Positions 50,857 through 60,111 of a stretch of 64,000 bases of DNA are shown here, piece after piece. A program made the position numbers and the translations under genes. This DNA comes from Fen-1258 sp964441505 (GTDB taxonomy: Bacteria; Bacteroidota; Ignavibacteria; Ignavibacteriales; Melioribacteraceae): NCBI GenBank assembly GCA_964441505.1, contig CAYTUV010000020.1:1-64000 (forward strand), in the 5' to 3' direction. The notes under the pieces are model-generated. The model was not told where the DNA came from, did no database searches, and saw nothing but the letters and a program-made list of their open reading frames with translations. How positions within the stretch are numbered: the stretch's first letter is position 1; every line of letters begins with the position of its first letter.

Positions 50857-51906
50857 ATGAACCTTGATGAACTAATACATAAAGATAAGCTGACGAAAGA
50901 AGAAATCGTCTTTCTTCTCAGTCTTGCAGATAAAAATGATCAGCAAAAACTATTTAATAGAGCTGATGAAGTACGCTCTCAATTCTGTGGAAATGAAGTC
51001 CATCTAAGGGGAATAATTGAGCTTTCAAACTACTGCGATCAGAATTGTATCTATTGCGGGCTGCGCGAAGATAATTACAAACTTACCAGATACCGCATGA
51101 CCCCCGAAGAGGTTATTCAAACCGCTCATGTAATTTCGAATCTTGGTATCTATACTGTTGTTCTACAGTCGGGTGAGGATCATTATTACGATACCGATAT
51201 GATAGCGTATATAATTTACCAGATCAAGCAACAGGCAGATATTGCTATTACTCTTAGCCTTGGTGAACGTGGTTTTGATGAATACCGCACATGGAAAATT
51301 GCCGGTGCCGACAGATATCTATTAAAACATGAAACAGCAAATCAAAAACTTTATTCAACATATCATTTTAAGCAAAGGTTGGATAACCGGCTTTCACATT
51401 TAAGATTTTTAAAGACAATCGGGTATCAGATCGGGTCCGGAAATATGATAGGCTTACCATTACAGACGATAGAAGATATTGCCGATGATATTTTACTTTG
51501 CAAAGAATTGGATCTTGATATGGCTGCATTTGGACCATTCATTCCTTCTCCAAATACCCCTTATGCAAATAAAACGGCAGGGAATGTTGAACTAACATTG
51601 CGCACTATGGCGGTAGCAAGAATAGTTCTGAAAAACGTCCATATACCGGCAACAACCGCACTTGCAACTCTTGATGATGACGGACGAATCAAAGGTTTGA
51701 ACGTTGGGGCGAATATAGTTATGCCGGATCTTACACCAAGCCCTTATAGAGAACAATATCAAATATACCCCGACAGAAAATGTATAAACGATAACCCACT
51801 AAGTTGTAAAGGATGTTTACAATTACAGATTGAGTCAATTGGCAGAAAAATTTCAGATAACCGTGGCAATTCCTTAAAAATGAAAACTGGTTTAGCTAAT
51901 AAATAA
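50857..51906 (+). CDS. hydE: [FeFe]-hydrogenase H-cluster maturase HydE
   Basis: A 349-residue radical SAM enzyme in the assembly of the H-cluster dithiolate. The radical SAM site is CDQNCIYCGLREDN (C60, C64, C67). GNMIGLPLQTIEDIADDI and FIPSPNTPY are typical of HydE and separate it from biotin synthase. It follows hydG with 63 bases between. A late CKGCLQLQIESIGR gives further cysteines, possibly a second cluster. The order hydG-hydE without hydF is seen in some anaerobes. Confidence 0.94.
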   Translation: MNLDELIHKDKLTKEEIVFLLSLADKNDQQKLFNRADEVRSQFCGNEVHLRGIIELSNYCDQNCIYCGLREDNYKLTRYRMTPEEVIQTAHVISNLGIYTVVLQSGEDHYYDTDMIAYIIYQIKQQADIAITLSLGERGFDEYRTWKIAGADRYLLKHETANQKLYSTYHFKQRLDNRLSHLRFLKTIGYQIGSGNMIGLPLQTIEDIADDILLCKELDLDMAAFGPFIPSPNTPYANKTAGNVELTLRTMAVARIVLKNVHIPATTALATLDDDGRIKGLNVGANIVMPDLTPSPYREQYQIYPDRKCINDNPLSCKGCLQLQIESIGRKISDNRGNSLKMKTGLANK

Positions 51907-51977
51907 TTACCTTTCCTAACATAGCCATTACATCGTATATTTGCCCACAAGAAAATTAAAAACATTTAAGGACCGAT

Positions 51978-52481
51978 ATGAAAAGAATTTTTTCAGTAGT
52001 CACTGTCTTCATTGTTCTGTTTTCAGCTTGCAATTCCCATAAAGATAAAGAGTTGTTCGACTCAGCTACTGCTAAAGCAAATGCTAAGAATTATTCCGAA
52101 GCGTTAAAAGATTATAATAAAATTATTGATGAGTATGCATCAAGTGAAAAAGCATCTGAAAGTTTGTTTGCGGTAGCAGCAATGTATCACATGTATCAGG
52201 TGCCAAATATTTCAAAAGAGGAATCGCTTAAAAAGGCTGTTACATATTATCAGAAACTTTATGATCTGTTTCCTAAAAATGATAAAGCTGCAAAGGCACT
52301 GTTCATGGCTGCCTTCATCAAAGCAAATGAGCTGAATCAGTTGGACGCCGCACGCTCATCGTATCAGATATTTATTGAAAAATTTCCGAACCACGAACTG
52401 GCTTCGCAGGCGAAAATTGAATTGGAAAATCTTGGCAAAACTCCTGAAGAAATTCTTCAGAATAGAACGGCAAAAAAGTAG
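51978..52481 (+). CDS. TPR-type outer-membrane lipoprotein
   Basis: A 167-residue lipoprotein. A signal of about 18 residues ends in the lipobox FSAC near residue 18. The mature part is a set of tetratricopeptide-like repeats (ALKDYNKIIDEYASSEKASE and SYQIFIEKFPNHELASQAK), as in BamD- or CpoB-like proteins. A scaffolding role is inferred. It reads directly into the DUF58 gene; the two overlap by one base. Confidence 0.82.
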   Translation: MKRIFSVVTVFIVLFSACNSHKDKELFDSATAKANAKNYSEALKDYNKIIDEYASSEKASESLFAVAAMYHMYQVPNISKEESLKKAVTYYQKLYDLFPKNDKAAKALFMAAFIKANELNQLDAARSSYQIFIEKFPNHELASQAKIELENLGKTPEEILQNRTAKK

Positions 52482-53389
52482 TGGCAGTTAAATCTCAGGA
52501 TTACAAAAAATTTTTAGATCCTCTTGTAATTTCCAAACTTAAAACTCTCGAACTTCGAGCCCGAATGGTTGTGGAGGGTTTTAAGATTGGACTTCATCGC
52601 AGTCCCTATCATGGTTTCAGCGTCGAGTTCAGCGAACATCGTCCTTATATGCAGGGTGATGCTTTAAAAAATGTTGATTGGAAAGTTTATGCGAAAAAGG
52701 AAAAGTATTTCATCAAACAGTATGAAGAAGAGACGAATCTTATCTGTAATATTTTTATTGACGTGAGCAAGTCGATGAATTATAGACACTCTTCAAAAAT
52801 TACAAAGCTGGAATATTCAACAATGCTCGCGGCTTCACTTGCGTATGTAATGATTGACCAGCAGGATTCAGTTGGACTTGTAATTTACTCCGATAAAATT
52901 CACAGTTATCTGGCGCCTAAATCACATCGAGTTTATCTGAAAACAATATTGGCAGCATTGGATAATATTGAACCTCGGGGCACTACGGCAACTTCCAAAT
53001 GTCTCAATTCCGTAGCTGATAAAATTAAGAAGCGTGGACTTACCATTATTATCTCAGACTTTTTTGATGATCTGGATTCAATTCTAAACGCACTCAAGCA
53101 TATTCACTACAAAAAAAATGAAGTGATAGTTTTTCAAATCCTGGATCCAATAGAAAAAAATTTTGGTTTTGAAAGCGATTCTATCTTTGTTGATATTGAA
53201 ACTGGTGAACAGATTACGACACAGCCTCATCAGATTCAGCAGGCATACCAGCAGGCGATGAATGAGTATCTGAACAAACTGAAAAGCGAATGTTTGAATT
53301 ACGGAATTGAGTATAATCTTATTGATACCGGCCAACCGTTCGATAAAGCATTGATCAGTTATTTTGCCAAACGTACCAAAATGAATTGA
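52481..53389 (+). CDS. DUF58 protein with vWA domain
   Basis: A 302-residue protein. The DUF58 block begins near residue 50 with GDALKNVDWKVYAKKEKYFI, and the MIDAS-like metal site is in FIDVSKSMNY. Such proteins often lie with MoxR ATPases and Bat aerotolerance proteins, none of which is next to it here. GTG at 52481 is the start, overlapping the TAG of the previous gene; a strong ribosome site is not visible. The next frame begins three bases before the stop. Confidence 0.88.
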   Translation: MAVKSQDYKKFLDPLVISKLKTLELRARMVVEGFKIGLHRSPYHGFSVEFSEHRPYMQGDALKNVDWKVYAKKEKYFIKQYEEETNLICNIFIDVSKSMNYRHSSKITKLEYSTMLAASLAYVMIDQQDSVGLVIYSDKIHSYLAPKSHRVYLKTILAALDNIEPRGTTATSKCLNSVADKIKKRGLTIIISDFFDDLDSILNALKHIHYKKNEVIVFQILDPIEKNFGFESDSIFVDIETGEQITTQPHQIQQAYQQAMNEYLNKLKSECLNYGIEYNLIDTGQPFDKALISYFAKRTKMN

Positions 53390-53655
53390 TTTACAATTTG
53401 TATGAAAAAAAATCAGTCGTCAAATATCTATCACTATTTGTCCTCCTTTCCATAACAGTTGTCTTTCCCCAGATCAGTCAGCAAACAGTTCGCGATTCAA
53501 AATATCGCCTCATTGGTTTCCTAAAGAAGGTGCACCTCATGGGGAATTCTTCCGCAAGAGGCTGGTTCTGGAGCCGTTTCTTCATCGTCTCAAGGTTATG
53601 TCGTACCCGATATTTCTTACCCCCCTGGAGAGAGAAATACACTCATCTTTTTTAA
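53386..53655 (+). pseudogene. Remnant of a secreted-protein gene cut by an IS fragment
   Basis: From TTG 53386 the frame opens with a clear signal peptide (VVKYLSLFVLLSITVVFPQ, residues 11-29) and continues as QTVRDSKYRLIGF before becoming unlike any protein. Past about 53600 the sequence is that of an IS481 transposase read in the wrong direction. The original gene was probably the next member of the DUF58 operon. Only its first 50-70 codons remain. Confidence 0.6.
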
Positions 53656-53934
53656 TTCGTTCGATGCTCTTACCTGACCAAAGGCGGGATATTCGATGGC
53701 TAACTTCACGACTGCTTCTTCTAGTTCTTTGGATACTCGATTCTTAAGGTTCGGCTTCTTTCGACTTATTTCCAGCAATGTAGATTCTCCACCTTCATCG
53801 TACAACTTCTTAAATCGGTAGAAGCTATCTCGGGAATAACCGAATATTTTACAAGATCGGCTTACATTCCCTAAATGATTGGATAATTCTAATAACCCCA
53901 CTTTGTTCTTGATGATTTTCTCTTCGGTACTCAT
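53617..53934 (-). pseudogene. IS481-type transposase, N-terminal remnant
   Basis: A 105-residue fragment equal to the N-terminal helix-turn-helix of IS481-family transposases: GLLELSNHLGNVSRSCKIFG and YSRDSFYRFKKLYDEGGE are strongly conserved, followed by KNRVSKELEEAVVKLAIEYP and the start of the next helix at SPGG. The DDE catalytic domain is missing. A likely IS end lies near 53985-54000, where TGTCAGATTATATC occurs. The missing half was probably lost by deletion, so the element cannot move on its own. Confidence 0.8.
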
Positions 53935-54227
53935 CTGACCTCTCCTTCTGCTATTTGTAATTTATTACATTTTTAACAGAAGTGTCAGATTATATCGTGA
54001 CTATTACAAATAACATTTCGGCCCTTTTTAATCTCTTTGGGTTGAATTCCCCGCCGCTTGCGGCGAGGAGGTTCATTTAATTACCAGCCACGTGATTAAT
54101 TAATGTACTAAATACTCTAAAATATTCCATGTGCGAAGAAATGATTCAATGAATAATTTTTATTTTAATGTACTTAAAAAAAACTTATTCTTAAGATGTG
54201 AATTCTTCAACGAGAGGGAGTTTTAGT
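53935..54227. other. Intergenic region with IS end and a GC-rich hairpin
   Basis: The start region and probable outer end of the IS481 remnant occupy 53935-54000. Near 54051-54070 CCCCGCCGC and GCGGCGAGG form a hairpin of the dispersed type. No gene was found. Confidence 0.5.
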
Positions 54228-54359
54228 ATGTACTTCGATTGGATAACCTGGAGTATCTGGTTTATCGGATTTGTAATCATGATAGTCTGGATCATGGTAC
54301 CGATCCGTGAATTCAAAAAGCTGCTTAATCATAAACAGAACTATCATAAAAACAAATAA
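54228..54359 (+). CDS. Small membrane protein of the symporter accessory type
   Basis: A 43-residue protein with a strong AGAGGGAG site upstream. It opens MYFDWITWSIWF, forms one membrane helix to about residue 25, and ends in the basic tail REFKKLLNHKQNYHKNK. Small proteins of this shape directly before sodium:solute symporter genes are known as accessory proteins, and a symporter remnant begins 18 bases downstream. It is intact while its partner is broken. Confidence 0.6.
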   Translation: MYFDWITWSIWFIGFVIMIVWIMVPIREFKKLLNHKQNYHKNK

Positions 54360-54377
54360 CTATCGAGTGGGTTTAAC

Positions 54378-54566
54378 TTGAATTATGCTGATTACATAAT
54401 CGTTTTCATCTTTATCGCTGCCATGTTCTGGATAAGTTCCATCTTTTATAAGTGGGTTGGAGATTCGGATGATTTCTATCTGGCAGTTAAACAACTTGCA
54501 CACTATACTCTCAAAAATGTATTCTGCAGGCGGTCTTTTCAGATCATATACAAATTGATAAAATGA
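54378..54566 (+). pseudogene. N-terminal remnant of a sodium:solute symporter
   Basis: From TTG 54378 the first 37 codons (NYADYIIVFIFIAAMFWISS, then FYKWVGDSDDFYLAVKQL) match the first helix and GDSDDFYLA motif of SSS-family sugar symporters. After that the sequence leaves the family and stops after 62 codons. A complete symporter has about 500-600 residues. The rest has been deleted. Confidence 0.7.
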
Positions 54567-55641
54567 AGCCAAATAAAATAAAAATATCCACACCTGGCAG
54601 AATTTGTCTGTTCGGTGAACACCAGGATTATCTCGGGTTACCGATCATTGCCAGCGCAATCTCTAAACGTATTTACATTGAAGGAAAAAAGAGAAAAGAT
54701 TCTCGCAAGTCAGCATTGATTTGCCCGATCTGAATTCATCCGAATCATTCATGATTGGAGAGAAGTTAGAGCATCAGTTGTAGAGGGATTATTTCTGCAG
54801 TGCAGTAAATGTGATGCTGAAAAATAATTTTATTTTTTCAAAGGGATTTGATTGCACCGTAACGGGAGAGATTCCTATCAACGCCGGAACATCAAGTTCA
54901 TTCGCCTTGATAGTAAGATGGATTAGTTTTCTCGCACGAATGAGTGATCAGGCTAAAATATTAACAGCAGAAAAAATTGCAGAGCTTGCATATTGAGCAG
55001 AAGTTCTCGAATTCTCGGAACCCGGTGGAATGATGGACAATTATTCCACTTCAGTTGGCGGAGTAATCTGGCTCGGTTCACAACCGAAAATCCAGTTAAA
55101 GAAGATCAATACAAAACTTGGAACTTTTGTCCTCGGCAATTCATCCGAACCAAAAGATACAAAATACATTCTCGCCCGTGTGAAAGGGGGTGTTGTTAAT
55201 ATTTCCAGGGAACTAAAGAATAATAATCCAGATTTTTCACTGCAGACTATACGAATTGAAGAGTTAACAAGATTCAAGGATGAGCTGAATGAAGAACAGA
55301 TGGAATTGCTGGAAGGAACGCTTCGCAATAGAGATATTACCTTTAAGGCTGAACATCTTTTGAATTCTGAACAATTAGATGAGCGCAGATTGGGAGGATT
55401 GATGAACGAACATCAGAAAGTGTTGCGCGATGTTCTAAAAATATCAACCAATAAAATAGATCGGATGATTGATGCTGCATTAGATGTAGGGGCTTACGGC
55501 GCAAAAATAAATGGCTCCGGCGGCGGATGCATGTTTGCATACGCGCCCGAGAATCCTGAAAAAATCTTAGAAGCGGTGAAAAAAATATCAAGTGAGGCAT
55601 GGATTGTCTATTCCGATGAAGGTACACGAGAAGAAAATTGA
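54563..55641 (+). pseudogene. Broken galactokinase-like GHMP kinase gene
   Basis: Frame 1 from ATG 54563 gives TPGRICLFGEHQDYLGLPII, the galactokinase signature, and stops after 56 codons. A second frame (about 54811-54996) gives EIPINAGTSSSFALIV, the GHMP ATP-binding motif, then stops. A third from 55030 carries GLMNEHQKVLRD and GSGGGCMFAYAPE, the C-terminal motif, to 55641. At least two frameshifts and several stop codons are needed, so it is decayed. The order with symporter, nucleotidyltransferase and epimerase suggests a former sugar-uptake and activation operon. Confidence 0.85.
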
Positions 55642-56513
55642 GGAATCTTAATTTGAATGGGAAGTTGGTAATATTTGCCGGCGGTATTTCATCCCGTATG
55701 AAAAATTCTATCGGTTCAGCAACTGATATAAATTCTAAACTTATTGAGGATGCGGAAAAAAAATCAAAAGGAATGATCAGACTCGGCGAAGGAGAGCGAC
55801 CTTTTTTGGATTACCTATTGTTTAATGCTCGTGAAGCCGGTTACGAAGTGATTGTAATTGTGATAGGTGAACGTGACCATTCCATAAAGGATCATTACAG
55901 CAATCGTTCCTTGAGTGGACTTAAAATTTCATATACAATTCAAAAAATACCTGCAGGGTTTACAAAACCACTTGGTACTGCCGATGCACTCTATCAGGTC
56001 CTCAAATCAAAACCTGAATGGCGCGGTTCCGCATTAACAATGTGCAACAGCGATAACTTATATTCGCAGCAAGCACTTTTCCTAATGCTGAAATCGAAAT
56101 ATGCAAATGCGATGATTGATTATGACAAGAACGGATTGGAAGTTGAGGAGGAGCGGATTGCCAAATTCGCTGTAACAAAAAAAGATGATGAAGGTTTTCT
56201 CGTCGATATTATTGAGAAGCCATCTGCGGAAGAAGTTGAAACGGTTAAAGGTAAAGATGATTTTATTGGTGTCAGTATGAATCTTTTCCGCTTCGATTAT
56301 GATATGATATTCCCGTTTCTTGAAACTGTTCCTCTTCATCCTGTCCGCATGGAAAAAGAATTGCCGAGCGCAATAAAATTTATGATCTCTAAAAATCCAA
56401 AATCACTTTTCTGTTACCGATTAAAAGAGCACGTCCCGGATTTAACAAGCAAAAGCGATATCTTAGCAGTGAAAAAATATTTAGAAAAACGTTATCCAAA
56501 TTTTTCATTTTAA
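55638..56513 (+). CDS. Sugar-phosphate nucleotidyltransferase
   Basis: A 291-residue NTP-transferase. LVIFAGGISSRMKNSIG near residues 11-27 is the nucleotide-binding loop, although GGISSRM replaces the standard GGxGTRL. GTADALYQVLKS and TMCNSDNLYSQQALFLML are the sugar- and metal-binding regions. It should couple a sugar 1-phosphate to an NTP; the exact sugar is unknown. The TTG start at 55638 overlaps the end of the kinase remnant by four bases. It lies two bases upstream of the epimerase. Confidence 0.8.
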   Translation: MRNLNLNGKLVIFAGGISSRMKNSIGSATDINSKLIEDAEKKSKGMIRLGEGERPFLDYLLFNAREAGYEVIVIVIGERDHSIKDHYSNRSLSGLKISYTIQKIPAGFTKPLGTADALYQVLKSKPEWRGSALTMCNSDNLYSQQALFLMLKSKYANAMIDYDKNGLEVEEERIAKFAVTKKDDEGFLVDIIEKPSAEEVETVKGKDDFIGVSMNLFRFDYDMIFPFLETVPLHPVRMEKELPSAIKFMISKNPKSLFCYRLKEHVPDLTSKSDILAVKKYLEKRYPNFSF

Positions 56514-56514
56514 T

Positions 56515-57456
56515 ATGATGAACAAAATAAAAGTTGTTGTCACCGGCGGTGCAGGATTCATCGGAAGTCACATTGTTGAACATTGGCTTGCCCAGGATGC
56601 CGAGGTTCATATAATAGATAATTTACGGAGCGGGTATTTATCGAATGTCGAATTATTTCCGAAAGCTATATTTCATAAAGGTAGTATAACAGATCGTGAT
56701 CTTGTTTTCAGCATATTACGGGAAACTGATTATGTGCATCACCTCGCTGCGCTTGTTTCGGTTCCGGAATCTGTTGAAAAACCGGTAGAGTGCTATGATA
56801 TCAACATAAACGGATTGATCAATGTGCTTGACGCATCCAAAGAATTTGGAATCAAAAAGATTGTTCTTAGTAGTTCTGCCGCTATCTACGGAGAAAATCC
56901 AATATCACCCAAAACAGTAAATCTGAATCCCGATCCCAGATCACCATATGGAGCAACAAAACTTGAAGGTGAGCTTCTTCTGAAACTTTATAATATTAAT
57001 GACGGACTGGGTGCAACTTCACTCCGTTATTTCAATGTGTTCGGACCCCGCCAGGATCCTAATAGTCAATATGCCGCCGCTATACCGATATTTGTTGAAA
57101 AGGCAATGAAGAATGAGCCATTAATTATTTACGGAGACGGGACACAAACACGAGATTTTATTTTTGTGAAGGATGTTGTTAAAGCAAACGTCCTTGCGGC
57201 AACAAATGAAAATACTAACGGTGTCTTTAATGTTGCAACTGGTACAGCCATATCTATTAATGAAATTGCAGAACTTGTGCTAGTAGAAACAGGAAGCAAA
57301 AGTAAAATTATTTACGAAAAGGAAAGATCAGGGGATATCAAACATAGTCTGGCTTCCATCGAAGAAACCAAATCAAAACTAAATTTCCATCCAGATTATG
57401 ATTTAATAAAAGGACTGAAAGAGACTATAAATTATTTTGCTGAAAAATTAAAGTAA
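56515..57456 (+). CDS. NAD-dependent sugar epimerase/dehydratase (GalE-like)
   Basis: A 313-residue short-chain dehydrogenase-type enzyme. The NAD motif TGGAGFIGSHIVEH is at the N-terminus (near residue 11), SSSAAIYGE carries the catalytic serine, and SPYGATKLEGE is the YxxxK pair. Residues like RYFNVFGPRQDP are typical of GalE and UDP-GlcNAc epimerases. It makes a nucleotide-sugar interconversion. It ends 132 bases before the tRNA at 57589. Confidence 0.9.
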   Translation: MMNKIKVVVTGGAGFIGSHIVEHWLAQDAEVHIIDNLRSGYLSNVELFPKAIFHKGSITDRDLVFSILRETDYVHHLAALVSVPESVEKPVECYDININGLINVLDASKEFGIKKIVLSSSAAIYGENPISPKTVNLNPDPRSPYGATKLEGELLLKLYNINDGLGATSLRYFNVFGPRQDPNSQYAAAIPIFVEKAMKNEPLIIYGDGTQTRDFIFVKDVVKANVLAATNENTNGVFNVATGTAISINEIAELVLVETGSKSKIIYEKERSGDIKHSLASIEETKSKLNFHPDYDLIKGLKETINYFAEKLK

Positions 57457-57588
57457 TTCGACTTTAAAATATTTTGATTGCTCTCAACAATATTTTCCGA
57501 TATTGCAAGGATTCTTTCCCGATTATTTGCATTCATTTTATCAAAGCGCTATTTTTGCTTCGCACAAAAAAATCAGTACAAAATATAA

Positions 57589-57662
57589 GGGCTCTTAGCT
57601 CAGTTGGTTAGAGCAGCTGACTCATAATCAGCGGGTCGGAGGTTCAAGTCCTTCAGGGCCCA
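57589..57662 (+). tRNA. tRNA with CAT anticodon (Ile2 or Met)
   Basis: Acceptor GGGCTCT pairs AGGGCCC (G-U included). The anticodon loop CTCATAA within GCTGA/TCAGC gives CAT. The CTTAGCTCAG start resembles the lysidine-modified tRNA-Ile(CAU) of other bacteria more than elongator tRNA-Met, but this cannot be proved here. It stands directly before a block of phage- and ICE-like genes. Confidence 0.9.
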
Positions 57663-57669
57663 CAAAAAA

Positions 57670-57700
57670 AGCTCGAATTCGTAAAGGATTCGGGCTTTTT
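57670..57700 (+). terminator. Rho-independent terminator after the tRNA
   Basis: AGCTCGAAT (57670-57678) pairs with ATTCGGGCT (57688-57696), with one G-U pair, and is followed by a T run. It begins eight bases after the tRNA. Confidence 0.8.
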
Positions 57701-57962
57701 GCTTTTTAGACCTTAAAAGAGTCCCGATGATCTTAAGCCTCAAAGTAGGGACTGAGTAGGGACTTTTCAGTTTTCTTCTTCTTTCCGAACATTATTTATT
57801 AAAATATCTCAAGGTAAGTTCTGGTTTGCCGTACCTAAAACCTTTATGATATTTTGAAGAACAATTAAAATCCTTTTACGGCTTCGAACTATTTACATTC
57901 CCAATGTAATGAAATAGTCAAACAAGAGAAAGAGCCGGAAGCCCCGCCGAAGCGGGGTAAAC
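57701..57962. other. Intergenic region at the start of the mobile remnant
   Basis: No gene in these 262 bases. AGTAGGGACT occurs twice head to tail at about 57746-57766. Near the ArdC end, CCCCGC (57942-57947) pairs with GCGGGG (57952-57957), a hairpin that could end the ArdC transcript. Confidence 0.6.
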
Positions 57963-58367
57963 TTAGGCAGCCTCCGATTTTTCGATTACGGCTGTTTGCG
58001 AAATGTCAAAAACCGTTGCAGTAAAAAAGTGAATATCTTCTTCATCAGAAATTATTTCTGAATTAGCTTCTTGCTTAGCTTTTGACGGAACAAAGATTAA
58101 AAAACCGTGCTGACCTTTGCGAACTATTCTACCAGCTTTCTTCCACTGTTGAAACCCACCAACAATTGAAAAGTTTATTTCTGACTGAGCAACAAGAAAA
58201 CATTGATTGTGAGGTGTTAATAAATGCCCTTCAACAGTAACAATGCCGAATTTATCAGCTACGGCTTGGCGTTGTTCTTCTGTCATTTCAGAAAGAGTTT
58301 TTCTAATGCGGATGATCTTTTCTTTTTTCTCTTGTCTCAATTGTTGTTTCTGTTCTTCTGATAACAT
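57963..58367 (-). CDS. ArdC-like single-strand DNA-binding domain protein
   Basis: A 134-residue protein. QWKKAGRIVRKGQHGFLIFV near residues 73-92 is the conserved core of the ArdC N-terminal domain, found in antirestriction proteins of conjugative plasmids and ICEs. The N-terminal 40 residues are highly charged (EEQKQQLRQEKKEK), probably helical. AGGAGTTAAAGCC precedes the ATG at 58367. The protein lacks the metallopeptidase half of full ArdC. It opens the set of mobile-type genes after the tRNA. Confidence 0.75.
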   Translation of the reverse strand: MLSEEQKQQLRQEKKEKIIRIRKTLSEMTEEQRQAVADKFGIVTVEGHLLTPHNQCFLVAQSEINFSIVGGFQQWKKAGRIVRKGQHGFLIFVPSKAKQEANSEIISDEEDIHFFTATVFDISQTAVIEKSEAA

Positions 58368-58380
58368 GGCTTTAACTCCT

Positions 58381-58569
58381 TTAAGATTTTTTAATTGATT
58401 TGATAAAAACATGTAGAAAAGTGTTTGCAGTGGAATATGTTTTGAATGATTGAGAATGAAGTGAACCGGACGGAGTAAATACATTTACAAAGAAATTTTG
58501 ATTTGATTGGACTAACCGAATAAGAAAACCTTTGTGCCGTTTTGAATAGTGAACTATTACAGATGCCAT
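58381..58569 (-). CDS. Hypothetical 62-residue protein
   Basis: ATG at 58569 lies 27 codons inside a longer frame, but starting here avoids a stretch with no coding character and has an AAGGTCGGG-like site upstream. The product is basic and beta-rich (VIVHYSKRHKGFLIRLVQSN) with no recognised domain. It ends 13 bases before the ArdC-like gene, so the two are probably co-expressed. Confidence 0.5.
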   Translation of the reverse strand: MASVIVHYSKRHKGFLIRLVQSNQNFFVNVFTPSGSLHSQSFKTYSTANTFLHVFIKSIKKS

Positions 58570-59183
58570 GACCCGACCTTTTACACTGTTAAAAAACATA
58601 TTTTGCCCGCTTAGGCACTCTTTTGCGAAATAATGGCTTGTTACCATGATGGTGTAAGAAAAGATGATAATTCAAGGCAAGGGCGAAACCCGAATAACAA
58701 TAAAATAATGAAAATGATTATCGGGTGAGTTTCATATACCCTTGCCCCGATCAACTACCAAGATTCGAATAACACTAAGCTTGTTTACCGGCGGGCAAAA
58801 TGATGCTTTAATAAGCTGAACAAAGTGAAGCAAACAAATTGGGAAGGTGTTTGAAAAGGTTTGAGTGAAGGTAACGAAGTACCTGAACGAAAACTTTTTG
58901 CCTTTGAAGTTACGAGCGAATCATTTTGTTAAAAGTTGGGTTTTACTTTTTACTAAGTGTGAGTGAGATGAAAATCCTTATTAAAGTGCTTTTATGATTT
59001 TAATGAAAGTAGATTCTTCTAAAGCAATTTATGAGTTTGGAAATTGGCGCATCTTTTTGATTCAAAAAGTGTGAGCAAGAGACAAACGAATAATTTGCGT
59101 CGGAGATTTTAGCGGTAAATATTTTTGAATGTTTTTGATGAAAAATTATTTACCGTGCTTTATATAAGGTAAGCTGTGATAGA
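58570..59183. other. Long non-coding stretch in the mobile remnant
   Basis: About 600 bases without a gene I can support on either strand. It has no obvious repeats or tRNA; it probably carries the promoter for the minus-strand genes to its left and regulatory DNA of the former element. Confidence 0.5.
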
Positions 59184-59211
59184 AAAGGGTTACCAGGAAT
59201 GATAACCCTTT
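59184..59211 (-). terminator. Terminator of the DUF6266-like gene
   Basis: AAAGGGTTA (59184-59192) pairs perfectly with TAACCCTTT (59203-59211). Read on the minus strand it follows the gene's stop by ten bases and is trailed by TTTTCT. Confidence 0.65.
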
Positions 59212-59221
59212 GTCGAAGTGA

Positions 59222-59905
59222 TTAACTGAGTTTTGTGAAGGTCCCAGAATTCTGAACAACTTTACCCTCAGCGGTTTTGGTAACAACGCAAACATAAAGA
59301 ATGCTGTGCTGGTATTTTGCGGCTGCAGCTACTTGCAAAACATTGAAACCGATTTCTAAGCTGTAAGCTTGGGTAAAATTAAAGCTTGCAATCTCTTTTG
59401 AGAGAGGAATAATCTTGAACGGTTCATCTGCTTCATTGGATGGATCATAGAAACAGACTAATGCGTTTGCAGAGAGATTAACTTCATCGGCACCGAAGAC
59501 TGAAGCAGTATTGAGTGCCGGAAGTGAAGCTGTAATTTTATCAGCTTCTACTGCAGCAGTTGAAATTTGCAAAGGAAATCCTTCCGGAGCGAGAATATTC
59601 TGCTCGGTTGGTTTTTCTGTGGAAGAGTATGCGAAGTTACTCTGAAATACTTCGTTGAAAACTGAGCCGGCAGCATTCTTTACTTTCTTCCAGATTGAAA
59701 CAAGTGAAGCAAGAGCAAGAATAGCACTTGCAAGTTTTGCTGTGACAGAGAATTTCTGTCGTACACTGATAACAGCCGGATCTTGGCTTGCATTGAAACT
59801 AGATGGACGAGCTGCTAAAACTGTGCGGCCATCAACTGTTCTCGCGGAAAGGTTTCCAAGTTTTCCGGATAAATTTCCGATGACATTTCCATTTACGATT
59901 GCCAT
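59222..59905 (-). CDS. DUF6266-like protein
   Basis: A 227-residue protein. NVIGNLSGKLGNLSARTVDG and TVLAARPSSFNASQDPA at the N-terminus resemble the DUF6266 proteins of Bacteroidota, which carry a similar SGKxGN pattern and are probably secreted or phage-structural. The rest is hydrophobic and beta-rich, ending in a region like a fibronectin-type fold. Function is unknown. AGGAGGTTTTACC precedes the ATG. The gene lies alone with a terminator behind it. Confidence 0.6.
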   Translation of the reverse strand: MAIVNGNVIGNLSGKLGNLSARTVDGRTVLAARPSSFNASQDPAVISVRQKFSVTAKLASAILALASLVSIWKKVKNAAGSVFNEVFQSNFAYSSTEKPTEQNILAPEGFPLQISTAAVEADKITASLPALNTASVFGADEVNLSANALVCFYDPSNEADEPFKIIPLSKEIASFNFTQAYSLEIGFNVLQVAAAAKYQHSILYVCVVTKTAEGKVVQNSGTFTKLS

Positions 59906-60111
59906 GGTAAAACCTCCTAAAGTTATGATGAATTACGAAGGCAATTTTATGGGATTGGATAGATGTGTTCACTGTAATAATGGGAAAGTAAAAGAAAACG
60001 GATTAGAAATGTTGCTAAGGCTTGGCACAGGCTTGTTACAGGCTTGATAGAGGCTTGGTTGATGAGAGAAAGAAAAGCGAGGAAAAATAAAGAGGGTACA
60101 ATGTAGAATTT

